Both the position numbers and the translations under genes were made by a program. Below the pieces are notes generated by a model. The model was not told where the DNA came from, did no database searches, and saw only the letters and a program-made list of their open reading frames with translations. This document shows positions 34,303 to 42,604 of a DNA stretch of 42,630 nt, in pieces (the stretch's first letter is position 1; each line of letters begins with the position of its first letter). The DNA is from Mesorhizobium sp. (lineage in GTDB: Bacteria > Pseudomonadota > Alphaproteobacteria > Rhizobiales > Rhizobiaceae), in assembly GCA_004020545.1 (NCBI GenBank), contig SAQE01000055.1:1-42630 (forward strand). Reading direction: 5' to 3'.

Positions 34303-36345
34303 ATGCGAACGACCGTTGCGAGGTTCGTCTTCGTGTCAGCAGCATCGCCGGACTTCCGGCCAGACATCGAAGGGTTGCGCGCGCTCGCCGTGGCGGGCGT
34401 CGTCGCCTTCCATTTCGGCCTCACGGCGCTGCCCGGCGGCTTTGCCGGCGTCGACATCTTCTTCGTCATCTCCGGCTACCTGATCACCCGCCATCTCACC
34501 ACCGAGATTTCGCAGACCGGCCGGCTCGATTTCCTGCGCTTCTACGCACGGCGCGCGCGCAGGCTGCTGCCGGTGGCGCTCTTCGTCATTGCCGCCACGC
34601 TTGCCGCGGGCGCGATCATTCTGTCGCCGGAGGAGCAGGCGCTCTATTCCAAGGGCGCGATGTTCGCCTCCGCCTATATGATCAACCTGTGGCTGATCCG
34701 CTGGTCGTTCGACTATTTCGCCAACGACGCGGCCAACAACCCCTTCATCCATTACTGGTCGCTGTCGGTGGAGGAGCAGTTCTATTTCGCCTGGCCAGCG
34801 CTGTTGATGCTGGCGGCCTGGCTGAAGCCCGGCAAGCGGACCATCATGCTTGCGATGGGCATTGCCGGCCTCGTCTCCTTCACGGTCTGCGCCTGGCTGA
34901 CAACCGTGTCGCAGCCCTGGGCCTTCTATTTCTCGCCGCTGCGCGCCTGGGAGTTCGCCGCCGGCGGGCTGGCCTCGATGACGCCGGCATGGCTGCTCCA
35001 GAAGCGCCCGCGGCTTGCCTTGGCGTTCAGCCTCTGCGGGCTGGCAATGATTGCTTTCGCGTACCTCACCTTCAGCGAGGAGGCTCCCTTCCCCGGTTTT
35101 CTGGCCCTGGTGCCGGTGACCGGCACTGTCCTTCTGCTGCTGGCGGGCGCGGCTGGCGTCAGGGACGGCATTTCTTCACGCAATTCCGAACGGAAAACTG
35201 CGGGGCTCTTTTCCTGGAATGGCGTCGATGCCGCCCTGGCGCTGCCGCCCTTGCAATGGATCGGAAAACTTTCCTATTCGCTCTATCTGTGGCACTGGCC
35301 GGTCATCGTCTATGCCGGCATGCTGGTGGAGGAGTTGACGCTCGCCCAACGCCTGGCCTGCCTCGGGCTGACGCTGGCACTTTCGGCGCTGAGCTACCAT
35401 CTCATCGAGAATCCGATCCGCCGCAACGGCTGGCTTATGGCCAATGCGGCGCGGGCGCTGGTGCCGGCCCTCCTCCTGACCGGCACCGGCGTCGCAGCCG
35501 CTTATGGCAATGCCGCACTTGCCGTGCGCGACCTCGACCCCGAGCAACGGACGATCGCGGCAAGTGCTGCCGAGCCCGCCACCGCGCGCGCCAAGGCCTG
35601 CGTCGAGGGCTATGACACGGTGACGCCGAAGCCATGCGTGTTCGGTAACGGCCAGCGCGCCATCGCGCTGTTCGGCGATTCCCACGCCGACCACTGGTCG
35701 ACGCCGCTGGTCGATGCGGCGAAGAAGAACGGCTACCGCGTCGAGACCTGGCTGAAGAGCTCGTGCCGGGCCTCGCGCTACTCGTTCTTCGTGGCGAAGC
35801 TGAACCGCAACTACCGCGAATGCGACCAATGGCGCGAGCAGGCGATCAAGGAGATCATCGCGGCGAAGCCCTCGCTGGTGGTGATCTCGGAGTTGGCGCT
35901 GACTTCCTCGCGCAAGATGGCGGAAGGCAAGGGCGAGCCGGACACCTCGGACGCCGCGTGGCGGGCTGGTTTGCGCTCGACGCTGACCAGCCTGAGCGAG
36001 GCCGGACTGAAGATCGCCTTTATCCGCGACGTGCCGTTCAACGACGAGAACGTCGACACCTGCGTGGCCAGAGCGCTGTGGCGCAACAAGACGCCCTCGC
36101 TCTGCGACCAGACCCGCGCCTATGCCGCCAACGACGCCATGGCGGCGGTGGAGCGCGAGATCGTCGACAGCGTGCCGGGCGCCTCATACGTCGACCTCAC
36201 CGACCGCTTCTGCGGCGCCACCACCTGCCATGTCTTCATCGACGGCAAGCTCGCCTTCCGCGACCAGCACCATCTGGCGACGCCGTTCGCGGAATCGCTG
36301 GAGCCGGAGGTGGAGAAAAGGGTGATTTCGAAGGTGGGGCGGTAG
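34303..36345 (+). CDS. OafA/YrhL-type membrane acyltransferase with C-terminal SGNH domain
   Basis: 680 residues. Residues ~17-380 are an acyltransferase-3 domain with 10-11 membrane helices: RPDIEGLRALAVAGVVAFHF contains the family start motif with the catalytic-type His, and FAGVDIFFVISGYLITRHL and YWSLSVEEQFYFAWP are hallmark segments. Residues ~440-680 form an exported SGNH hydrolase-like domain with the nucleophile Ser in IALFGDSHADHW and the DxxH-like DQHHLATPF. Such fusions O-acetylate surface polysaccharide or lipopolysaccharide. No polysaccharide genes are adjacent in the window, so the acceptor is unknown. Confidence 0.93.
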   Translation: MRTTVARFVFVSAASPDFRPDIEGLRALAVAGVVAFHFGLTALPGGFAGVDIFFVISGYLITRHLTTEISQTGRLDFLRFYARRARRLLPVALFVIAATLAAGAIILSPEEQALYSKGAMFASAYMINLWLIRWSFDYFANDAANNPFIHYWSLSVEEQFYFAWPALLMLAAWLKPGKRTIMLAMGIAGLVSFTVCAWLTTVSQPWAFYFSPLRAWEFAAGGLASMTPAWLLQKRPRLALAFSLCGLAMIAFAYLTFSEEAPFPGFLALVPVTGTVLLLLAGAAGVRDGISSRNSERKTAGLFSWNGVDAALALPPLQWIGKLSYSLYLWHWPVIVYAGMLVEELTLAQRLACLGLTLALSALSYHLIENPIRRNGWLMANAARALVPALLLTGTGVAAAYGNAALAVRDLDPEQRTIAASAAEPATARAKACVEGYDTVTPKPCVFGNGQRAIALFGDSHADHWSTPLVDAAKKNGYRVETWLKSSCRASRYSFFVAKLNRNYRECDQWREQAIKEIIAAKPSLVVISELALTSSRKMAEGKGEPDTSDAAWRAGLRSTLTSLSEAGLKIAFIRDVPFNDENVDTCVARALWRNKTPSLCDQTRAYAANDAMAAVEREIVDSVPGASYVDLTDRFCGATTCHVFIDGKLAFRDQHHLATPFAESLEPEVEKRVISKVGR

Positions 36346-36379
36346 GCGGGGCGGCTATCTCTCCCCTTGTGGAGAGAAA

Positions 36380-36422
36380 GCGATTTCAACATCTTAGCCG
36401 AAGGCTAAGTGTTAGAAATCGC
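36380..36422. terminator. Long hairpin after the acyltransferase
   Basis: GCGATTTC-AACA-TCTTAGCC, a GAAG loop, GGCTAAG-TGTT-AGAAATCGC: a stem of about 19 bp with two imperfections, less GC-rich than the surroundings. It lies 35 bases after the acyltransferase stop. Without a T run it may be a processing or stability element rather than an intrinsic terminator. Confidence 0.5.
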
Positions 36423-36488
36423 AAGTGAGGGGGAAAAGCGCCTGCCTCCGACAAAGGGGCGCTGGCGCCCTGCGAAATCCCCTCTCTT

Positions 36489-36543
36489 GCATTTTCCAAG
36501 CACTTGCTCGGGGACAAGCCCGCTCGCAAATGCAGGAAAATGC
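36489..36543. repeat. Palindromic repeat, family C (copy 1)
   Basis: GCATTTTCC and GGAAAATGC ends enclose aagcacttgctcggggacaa, then gcccgctcgcaaatgca. A second copy is at 37036-37087. The two flank the cupin gene. Further family B-like pieces (ctcccccccaaggagggag) lie at about 36545-36570. Confidence 0.7.
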
Positions 36544-36580
36544 TTTCTCCCCCCCAAGGAGGGAGATAGGGCGCCTTCCC

Positions 36581-36934
36581 TCACCCCACCACGACGACAA
36601 AATGCTTGGTCACCGGCTCGAGGATCTGCCAGGTGCCCTTGAAATCGGCTTCTACCACGAAGGCATCGCCGGGGCCGACCTCGACAGGCTTGCCGCCATC
36701 CGGGGTGATGACGATGCGGCCGGCGATCATGTGCACGAATTCATAGTCCGTATAGGTGGCGTGGTAGGTGCCGGGCGTCGCGCGCCAGGTGCCCGACATC
36801 ACCTTGCCGTCATCGGCGGTGTGCTGGACGGCGGTCTGCATGGTCGGCCTGCCCTCGACGACGACCCAGCCCGGCAGGTCGCCAGCCTCGGCATGCTCGA
36901 CGGCGCCGAATTTGAGGATGGTGGGCTTGGACAT
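36581..36934 (-). CDS. Cupin-domain protein
   Basis: 117 residues from the ATG at 36934 (AAGGA ten bases upstream); the longer frame to 37138 runs through a repeat and is rejected. Single cupin barrel (TYHATYTDYEFVHMIAGRIV, GPGDAFVVEADFKGTWQI), close to the EutQ/DUF861 type. A metal site is not clear: the usual HxH...E...H pattern is incomplete (Tyr/His substitutions). It is convergent with the acyltransferase and divergent from the stress-promoter gene at 37204. Function unknown. Confidence 0.9.
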   Translation of the reverse strand: MSKPTILKFGAVEHAEAGDLPGWVVVEGRPTMQTAVQHTADDGKVMSGTWRATPGTYHATYTDYEFVHMIAGRIVITPDGGKPVEVGPGDAFVVEADFKGTWQILEPVTKHFVVVVG

Positions 36935-37035
36935 GGGTGGTTCCTTCGATAGCGCCGGGATTGGCTGGGCGCGTGATAGCGGATGGCGCCAGGCTGTGAC
37001 CGCGATATCGCGACACGGCGCGACGGGCACAGCGC

Positions 37036-37087
37036 CTTTTCCAAGCACTTGCGCGGGGGCAAGCCCGCTCGCAAATGCAGGAAAATG
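37036..37087. repeat. Palindromic repeat, family C (copy 2)
   Basis: ccttttccaagcacttgcgc, then gcaagcccgctcgcaaatgc and aggaaaatgc: close match to 36489-36543. Confidence 0.7.
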
Positions 37088-37131
37088 CCTTCTCCCACAA
37101 GCGGGAGGATGAGGCCCCCCGCATTTTCTCG

Positions 37132-37157
37132 GGAACACCGCCCACCTCGAAACCGTT
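37132..37157 (+). promoter_or_regulatory. EcfG-type (general stress) promoter 1
   Basis: GGAAC (37132-37136), 17 bases, CGTT (37154-37157). This is the alphaproteobacterial EcfG/RpoE2 consensus GGAAC-N16/17-CGTT. It is 46 bases before the ATG at 37204. The same element in the same place precedes both paralogues downstream. Confidence 0.75.
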
Positions 37158-37203
37158 TATCCACCGAAGGGGCGTCAATCGAAACCTTAAAGAGGAGGCA
37201 GCG

Positions 37204-37524
37204 ATGAAAAAGCTTCTGTTTGCTTCGATGATCGCCATCGCCTCGGCGTTTGCGATCGCGCCGGCCAGCGCCGGCAGCGTCCAGCTCGGTATCGGCATAG
37301 GCCCGTCCTATGACCCTTACTACGGAGATGACTACTATGGCGGGTATTATCCTCACCGCTATTACCGCGACATCTACGATGACGACTACTACACTCCCTA
37401 TCGTGAGCGTTACGTGGTGCGCTATCATAACCGGTATTATGGCGATAATTGCCGGATTAGGATCGTGAAGCACTGGCGCCATCACCACCGCGTCATCGAA
37501 AAAATCCGTATCTGCGAGCGCTAA
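37204..37524 (+). CDS. Secreted Tyr/His/Arg-rich small protein, paralogue 1
   Basis: 106 residues. A signal peptide MKKLLFASMIAIASAFAIAP...ASA is followed by GSVQLGIGIGPSYDPYYGDD, a Tyr/Asp/Arg-rich middle and a C-terminal pair of Cys (NCRIRIVKHW, IRICER) likely joined by a disulfide. AGAGGAGG lies seven bases before the ATG. It shares signal peptide, spacing and promoter with the genes at 37760 and 38465. No family recognised; a periplasmic or surface protein induced in stress is inferred from its promoter. Confidence 0.82.
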   Translation: MKKLLFASMIAIASAFAIAPASAGSVQLGIGIGPSYDPYYGDDYYGGYYPHRYYRDIYDDDYYTPYRERYVVRYHNRYYGDNCRIRIVKHWRHHHRVIEKIRICER

Positions 37525-37701
37525 CCGACTGGCGCGCGCGACCGGCTGATCTCCCCCCTCGTGGGGGAGATGCCGCCCGAGGCTTTCTGCGACATCCGAA
37601 ACCTGCAACGGCAAGCCGGCTCTCCAGGGTTGGGCAGCTTTCCTGTCTCGACGCCGAGATTCACACTCGGTCTGTCTCTCACCCGCGAACATTAGCAATC
37701 G

Positions 37702-37727
37702 GGAACATAGGCTGCTTCCAGCGCGTT
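37702..37727 (+). promoter_or_regulatory. EcfG-type (general stress) promoter 2
   Basis: GGAAC (37702-37706), 17 bases, CGTT (37724-37727), 32 bases before the ATG at 37760. The bases around it (aatcgggaaca) match the copy at 38406, so promoter and gene were duplicated together. The rest of 37525-37701 holds a family B fragment at 37548-37573. Confidence 0.78.
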
Positions 37728-37759
37728 TATGAGATGCTCAACCTCAGGAGGAGGTAGCC

Positions 37760-38083
37760 ATGAAAAAGCTCCTGCTCGCCTCCGTCATAGCCGTTGCGTC
37801 GGCGGCTGCCCTGACCGGTCCGGCCAACGCCGGCGGCATCCAGTTCGGGATCGACATCGGCGACGGCTATTACAACGACTATTATGACGACTACGAGCCA
37901 TACTATGGCGACTATTACCGCCATCGTTACATATATCGCCCGTATTACGACGACGATTACAGCTACAGGCCGCACTATTACTACCGGCAGCACTACTACT
38001 ACCGACACCACAGGCGCTGCCATATCGAGTATGTGAGACACCGCCACCACAGGTACGAGGCAATTCGCGTCTGCAGGTATTGA
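37760..38083 (+). CDS. Secreted Tyr/His/Arg-rich small protein, paralogue 2
   Basis: 107 residues. Signal peptide MKKLLLASVIAVASAAALTG, then GGIQFGIDIGDGYYNDYYDD, a Tyr-dense middle (YYYRQHYYYRHH) and C-terminal Cys pair (RRCHIEY, IRVCRY), as in paralogue 1. CAGGAGGAGG lies just ahead. Very high Tyr (about a quarter of the mature residues) with His and Arg suggests metal, RNA/DNA or cell-wall binding; none of these is shown by a known motif. Confidence 0.82.
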   Translation: MKKLLLASVIAVASAAALTGPANAGGIQFGIDIGDGYYNDYYDDYEPYYGDYYRHRYIYRPYYDDDYSYRPHYYYRQHYYYRHHRRCHIEYVRHRHHRYEAIRVCRY

Positions 38084-38154
38084 GCCGGCGATTGCCTAAA
38101 GCCCCCCTTGAGGGATCGGCAGCTGGTGTTTGCAATTAGCGAAGCGGGCGGCGA

Positions 38155-38350
38155 CGGCCAATCTCCCCCCTCGTGGGCCAGATGTCCGGCAGGACAGAGG
38201 GGAGCGCGAAGGATCGCGACTTATCGGTCCTGGTCCTGCGGCGGATGCCGGAGAAGTGAGACACCCAGAAAACTGAGACGCTGGCGGGACAGCGCCCCCC
38301 TCTGCCCTGTCGGGCATCTCCCCCTCTTGGCCCACAAGGGGGGAGATCAG
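38155..38350. repeat. Family B repeat
   Basis: ccaatctcccccctcgtggg with gatgtccggcaggacagagg on the left; cccccctctgccctgtcggg, then catctccccctcttggccca on the right. A full-length copy with about 110 bp in the middle, between paralogues 2 and 3. Confidence 0.7.
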
Positions 38351-38405
38351 CTAATCGCCTGGCACTACTGCACTCCACTTTGTTGGGTGCCAATGTCAGC
38401 GATCG

Positions 38406-38431
38406 GGAACGTGGGCTCCTTGTGACGCGTT
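38406..38431 (+). promoter_or_regulatory. EcfG-type (general stress) promoter 3
   Basis: GGAAC (38406-38410), 17 bases, CGTT (38428-38431), 33 bases before the ATG at 38465. Confidence 0.78.
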
Positions 38432-38464
38432 TGTCTGATGATCGACCTTCAGGAGGAGGTTGCC

Positions 38465-38794
38465 ATGAGAAAACTTCTACTGGCCTCGGTGATCGCCGTT
38501 GCCTCCGCGGTAGCCACGATCGCTCCGGCGGATGCGCACGGATTCTTCGGTCTCGGTTTCGGTCCGTTCGGCGGCTTCGGCCCGTTCTACGGCCCGTTCG
38601 GCGGCGGCCCATTCTACGACTATGGCGGCCGCTATTACGGCCCGCGCTACCACGACGACTACTATCCCGGCTACGTGGTCCGCTATCCGCACTACCGGTA
38701 CCACAGCTACTACTACCGGTACCACCATTACAGGCACCACCATCGGTACCATCATAGGCACCACCACCACCATCGGTACTATTACAGGTATTGA
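38465..38794 (+). CDS. Secreted Gly/Phe- then His/Tyr-rich small protein, paralogue 3
   Basis: 109 residues. Signal peptide MRKLLLASVIAVASAVATIA nearly identical to paralogue 2; the mature part differs: a Gly/Phe stretch (FGLGFGPFGGFGPFYGPFGG), then a His/Tyr/Arg tail (HHHRYHHRHHHHHRYYYRY) with no Cys. The histidine clusters suggest binding of Zn, Cu or Ni, which is inference. CAGGAGGAGG precedes the ATG. The low-complexity 3' end (caccatcggtaccat repeats) can slip and may vary between strains. Confidence 0.82.
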   Translation: MRKLLLASVIAVASAVATIAPADAHGFFGLGFGPFGGFGPFYGPFGGGPFYDYGGRYYGPRYHDDYYPGYVVRYPHYRYHSYYYRYHHYRHHHRYHHRHHHHHRYYYRY

Positions 38795-38814
38795 CGAGGC
38801 CGGCGATTGGCTAA

Positions 38815-39030
38815 TCTCCCCCCTTGAGGGGGAGATGTCGCCAAAGGCGACAGAGGGGGTCGCCGCGCGTGAAGCGCCAACGCCTTTCGCGACAAAAGAC
38901 AACGCCGGCGCTTTATGGGAGACGACCCCCTCTGGCCTGCCGGCTTTCGTCGGACGGAAAGCCAAGCAGTTGGCTTTCCGTCCGCTGCGCGGACCGCTCC
39001 TCACCCCCCCACAAGGGGGGAGATTGACAG
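38815..39030. repeat. Family B repeat, expanded copy
   Basis: atctccccccttgaggggga then gatgtcgccaaaggcgacag on the left; gaccccctctggcctgccgg and ctcacccccccacaaggggg on the right, with about 150 bp between. It lies between paralogue 3 and DUF763. Confidence 0.6.
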
Positions 39031-39095
39031 CTCCTCCGCCTTGCAAATCCTCCGCAACATGCCATCTAAATCGCCGGCATCCACGGAGAATCGAC

Positions 39096-40367
39096 GTGAC
39101 GCAGCGAAGCGGCAGCGCCGACCTGCCGCTGCATGGCGGGCGGGTCCCGAAATGGCTGGGCGATCGGATGACGAAGCTCGGCGCGGTGCTCTGCGAAGCC
39201 ATCATCCACCATTACGGCCGCGACGAGCTTTTGCGACGCCTGGCGCATCCCTTCTGGTTCCAGTCCTTCGGCGCCGTGATGGGCATGGACTGGCACTCTT
39301 CCGGCATCACCACTTCCGTCATCGGCGCGCTGAAGCGCGGGCTGAACCCGATGTCCAGCGAGCTCGGCATCCATGTCTGCGGCGGGCGCGGCGCGCATTC
39401 GCGCAAGACGCCGGGCGAGCTGCTGGCGATCGGCGACCGCGTCGGTCTCGACGGCGCGGCTCTTGCCACCGCCAGCCGGCTGGTGGCCAAGGTGGACAGC
39501 GCCGCCGTGCAGGACGGCTACGACCTCTATCTGCACGGCTTCATCGTCACCGACGACGGGCGCTGGGTGGTGGTGCAGCAGGGCATGAACGGCGACGCCC
39601 GCCAGGCGCGCCGCTACCACTGGCTGTCGGAGGGACTGACCAGCTTCGTCGACCAGCCGCATGCGGCGATCGAGGGCGAGCGCCAGGGCGAGATCGTCAA
39701 CCTCACCGACCATCGCGCCGAAAAAGCGCGCGGCGGCCAGGTCGCGCTTCTGAAGACCATGAGCCCGGAAAAGATACTGGCCGAGCTTGCCGTGCTGGAG
39801 CCCCCGGAAATCGTGAGGGCCGAGCCGGAACCGGCTGCGCAGCCGCTGCTCCCCAACCTCGTCATGCCCGCGCATCACGATGTGCGCGAGAGCGACATCG
39901 TCATGCGCCGCCTGCACGGCAACATCGCGTCGGCGATCGAAAGCGGCCCGAAGGATTTCCCCGAGCTGCTGCTTGTGCCCGGCGTCGGCCCGCGCACGGT
40001 GCGCGCTCTGGCCATGGTCTCGGAAGTCGTGCACGGTGCGCCCTACCGCTTCTCCGACCCGGCGCGCTTCTCGCTGGCCCACGGCGGCAAGGACCGCCAT
40101 CCCTTCCCTGTGCCGCTAAAAGTCTATGACGAGACGATCGCGGTGCTGAAATCGGCGGTGGGCAAGGCCAGGCTCGGGCGCGACGAGGAACTGCAGGCGC
40201 TCAAGCGGCTGGACGGTGAGTCGCGACGGATGGAGCGCTATGTGACGGGGCCGAGCCTGAAGGAGATTGTTGCCGGCGAGATGGACCAGTCGCATCTGGT
40301 GGGAGGACGGAGCGTGTTTGGGTGGGAGGGGAAGCCTGACAGCGAGCCGCTGAAGAAAGGCGCTTGA
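39096..40367 (+). CDS. DUF763 domain protein
   Basis: 423 residues from a GTG at 39096 with GGAG nine bases upstream; an in-frame extension back to 38532 crosses the repeat and paralogue 3 and is rejected. Typical DUF763 start (SADLPLHGGRVPKWLGDRM), then HPFWFQSFGAVMGMDWHSSG and GLNPMSSELGIHVCGGRGAH. Near the C terminus, ELLLVPGVGPRTVRALAMVS looks like a helix-hairpin-helix, which suggests nucleic acid binding. DUF763 is found in many bacteria and archaea and its activity is unknown. No partner gene is adjacent; an IS element follows 75 bp later. Confidence 0.93.
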   Translation: MTQRSGSADLPLHGGRVPKWLGDRMTKLGAVLCEAIIHHYGRDELLRRLAHPFWFQSFGAVMGMDWHSSGITTSVIGALKRGLNPMSSELGIHVCGGRGAHSRKTPGELLAIGDRVGLDGAALATASRLVAKVDSAAVQDGYDLYLHGFIVTDDGRWVVVQQGMNGDARQARRYHWLSEGLTSFVDQPHAAIEGERQGEIVNLTDHRAEKARGGQVALLKTMSPEKILAELAVLEPPEIVRAEPEPAAQPLLPNLVMPAHHDVRESDIVMRRLHGNIASAIESGPKDFPELLLVPGVGPRTVRALAMVSEVVHGAPYRFSDPARFSLAHGGKDRHPFPVPLKVYDETIAVLKSAVGKARLGRDEELQALKRLDGESRRMERYVTGPSLKEIVAGEMDQSHLVGGRSVFGWEGKPDSEPLKKGA

Positions 40368-40442
40368 GGCGCGGCGTTGAAACGGCGTCACGCAAAGCAC
40401 GGTAACCGCGTCGGTCGGCGCCGCCCCTCATTGCCCTGCCGG

Positions 40443-41769
40443 TGTCCAGCCGATAGATGGGTAACACTTTGAACCGGATACATAGGTAACAGTTCTCCCC
40501 CTATGGGTCCGTCGCAGCGCCAAGCGGATTGGTTGGCGCGGCGCTGCGACGGACCAGCTTCATGCGTCTAGTGTCGATGATGCCGAGCGGATGGGCATGG
40601 AAGGAAAGTGCCCATTGGCCGTCCTTGGTTTCGGTAGCGGCGACGGCTTCACCGGCCAGTGATTGTGAGACATAGATAAAGCCGCCATTCCATCTGATCT
40701 CGCCATTGTGGCGCACGCGGCGGACCGCGGCCTCGGCCGGATAGTCGGGTTCGGCTGGCGTTCTCGGCATGGTGCGCTGTGAGGATCGGTAGCGCTGTGC
40801 GGGAGTGTCCATGCCCAGCGCCTCATGGGGACGTTCTTCATTGTAGCTGCGCCGAAAGGCCTCGAAGGCCTGGTTCTGGGCCGCCCTGTCGGCCGCCGGT
40901 TCCTTGGCCAGCGGCAGCATGGTCAGATGAAAGCGCTCATGACGTCCGTTCTGCTGTGGCTTGCCGGGCGCGATCCGCTCCAGCGTAATGCCGAGCTTGA
41001 TGAAGCGCACCGCAAGCGGCGTCAGCCCGGTGACGCCGGCCGATGCGAAGGGCGCACCATTGTCACTTCTGAACCGATCCGGCAGGCCATGCTCCTCAAA
41101 CAGCCGTTCGAACACCGGCCAGGCCTCGCTATCGGCTGTCGATCCCGTCGCTTCGAGCGCCAGAAGGTAGCGGCTCGACGCATCCATCACCGTCAACGGT
41201 TCGCAACGCCATTTGTCGGCGGTTCGGAACCAGCCTTTGTGGTCGCCAGTCCATACAGCGTTCGGCTCTTGCGGCTCCAGCCACGGTCCGTTGCCGCAGG
41301 CCCGCAGGCGTGGCCGCTTGCGCGCGCTGACAAGCCCATGCCGCGCAAGGATGGCACCTACTGTTGAGGCCGACGGCCAGACCAGTTCGGGAGCCATGCG
41401 CTTGAGCCGCGCCACGATCTTCTTGGGTCCCCACAGCGGATGCGTTTCCTTCGCCGCGACGATCCGCTCCACCAGATCCAGAGCTGTTGCCCGACCATGA
41501 TTGAGCGGTGCTCGCGGCAGATCATGCAAACCTTCCGGGCCGAACTCCCGATAGCGACCAAGCCATTTGTAGCCGCTCTTGCGCGATATGCCGTAGCCCG
41601 CACAAAGCGCGCTCATCGTCTCCTCGCCGGCCAGGCAATCCACTACAAACCGAAGCCGCTCGTCCATGATGCCAGTCTCTCGCCAAACCATCGCCGGTCC
41701 TCCGGCGGACGAGAAAACTGTCACCCATGCTATCGGTCCATTCTGTTACCTATCTATCCGGTTCGGACA
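40443..41769. mobile_element. Complete IS481-type insertion sequence (about 1327 bp)
   Basis: Both ends begin TGTCC (left at 40443; right end complementary, ...GGACA at 41769), followed by CCG.ATAGATRGGTAACA, so imperfect terminal inverted repeats of about 25-28 bp. A second similar box (CCGGATACATAGGTAACAG left; CCGATAGCATGGGTGACAG right) lies inside each end. CCGG is present on both sides (40439-40442 and 41770-41773), consistent with a 4-bp target duplication. Removing the element restores ccctgccgggcat, the core of a family B repeat. One intact transposase gene fills it. Confidence 0.85.
40501..41691 (-). CDS. IS481 family transposase
   Basis: 396 residues from the ATG at 41691, chosen because GGAGG lies seven bases upstream; a GTG at 41724 and an ATG at 41667 are alternatives. 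N-terminal helix-turn-helix (AGEETMSALCAGYGISRKSG), HTH_32-like segment, then an integrase core with the DDE triad: Asp150 (WTGDHKGWF), Asp210 (FRSDNGAPF) and Glu252 (GRHERFH). Full length with no stop or frameshift, so it may be active. Confidence 0.95.
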   Translation of the reverse strand: MVWRETGIMDERLRFVVDCLAGEETMSALCAGYGISRKSGYKWLGRYREFGPEGLHDLPRAPLNHGRATALDLVERIVAAKETHPLWGPKKIVARLKRMAPELVWPSASTVGAILARHGLVSARKRPRLRACGNGPWLEPQEPNAVWTGDHKGWFRTADKWRCEPLTVMDASSRYLLALEATGSTADSEAWPVFERLFEEHGLPDRFRSDNGAPFASAGVTGLTPLAVRFIKLGITLERIAPGKPQQNGRHERFHLTMLPLAKEPAADRAAQNQAFEAFRRSYNEERPHEALGMDTPAQRYRSSQRTMPRTPAEPDYPAEAAVRRVRHNGEIRWNGGFIYVSQSLAGEAVAATETKDGQWALSFHAHPLGIIDTRRMKLVRRSAAPTNPLGAATDP

Positions 41770-41773
41770 CCGG

Positions 41774-41925
41774 GCATTTCTCCCCGTATAGTGACGGGGA
41801 GAAAGACGCTGTCATCGTCGCCTTCGCCATGTTTCAACGCTGCAGAATAGGCGCCGGCGTCGCGGCCAGCCTCCTTCTCCCCGTCACTATACGGGGAGAA
41901 GGTGCCGGCAGGCGGATGAGGGGCA
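41774..41925. repeat. Palindromic repeat, family A/B relic beside the IS (copy 3)
   Basis: ttctccccgtatagtgacgg, then ggagaa on the left and cttctccccgtcactatacg, then gggagaagg on the right: the two arms are reverse complements, about 70 bp apart; ggcggatgagg follows. Together with the left flank (ccctgcc) it is the repeat that the IS split. 41926-42004 shows no gene. Confidence 0.65.
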
Positions 41926-42004
41926 GCGCTGGCGTATGCAATCAACTTGATTTTTGTATTCTCTGCTTATGGTTATTCCACGCTCAACCGGCACCTTCTT
42001 ATAT

Positions 42005-42604
42005 TCACCCCGCCCGCCTCCCCATCATCATCCCGTAATGCACCGCGAGCAGATCCAGCCCGACCTTCAGCAGCTTGACCACCACGTCCCGCCCGTCGCC
42101 GGTGCGTTCGGCGATGGCCTTCACCGACTGGCCATCGAGGCAGATTCTTCGAACCACCTCCGCCACCTCCCAGTGGGCAAGCGCGGCAGCAGCGTGGGCA
42201 TGCGCGCGGCCGGCTGAGAGCACGCGGTCGGGGACGCCGCCGCCCGTCCGGCCGCCGTCGACGCGCTCGCTCCAGGATTGCGGCTGCAGGCCCTCGCGGG
42301 CGGCGCGCTCGAAATCGTCGCGAAAGCGCTGGCCGGCCTCGCGCTGCTGGCGGGTCAGCGAGGTGATGCCGACCAGCGGATCGACATTGCGCAGGCGCAC
42401 GATGCCGCCGGTGGAGGTGTAGCCGCCGTTCGAGACCTCGTAGACGCGGCGCGCCTCGGCCGTGCCGGGGATGAGCCGCTGGCGGCCGAAGCGGTCTTCC
42501 TTCAGCGCAAAATCATGGCCGAGCTCGCGGCGGATGCGCACCTGCTCAGCCTCGCCCTTGGGGAGTTTGGGGGGCTGGGGTTTTTTGGAGGGCTTGCGGG
42601 GCAT
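42005..42604 (-). CDS. DUF6456-like helix-turn-helix protein
   Basis: 199 residues. Basic N terminus (MPRKPSKKPQPPKLPKGEAE), then a DUF6456-like domain with RQQREAGQRFRDDFERAARE near residue 95 and a C-terminal helix pair EVVRRICLDGQSVKAIAERT, VVVKLLKVGLDLLAVHYG, which looks like a DNA-binding helix-turn-helix. Related proteins are common in Rhizobiales and of unknown function. The upstream 26 bases reach the window end, so the promoter cannot be judged. Confidence 0.8.
   Translation of the reverse strand: MPRKPSKKPQPPKLPKGEAEQVRIRRELGHDFALKEDRFGRQRLIPGTAEARRVYEVSNGGYTSTGGIVRLRNVDPLVGITSLTRQQREAGQRFRDDFERAAREGLQPQSWSERVDGGRTGGGVPDRVLSAGRAHAHAAAALAHWEVAEVVRRICLDGQSVKAIAERTGDGRDVVVKLLKVGLDLLAVHYGMMMGRRAG

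Noticed and set aside
38532-39095. In-frame N-terminal extension of the DUF763 protein
   Set aside because: It overlaps the His/Tyr-rich gene and a repeat and is low-complexity Thr-rich; the family N terminus begins at the GTG at 39096.
40471-41764. IS ends at the inner 22-bp GAACCGGATA boxes
   Set aside because: The outer TGTCC ends give better alignment and a CCGG duplication that restores a known repeat; the inner boxes are probably second transposase sites.
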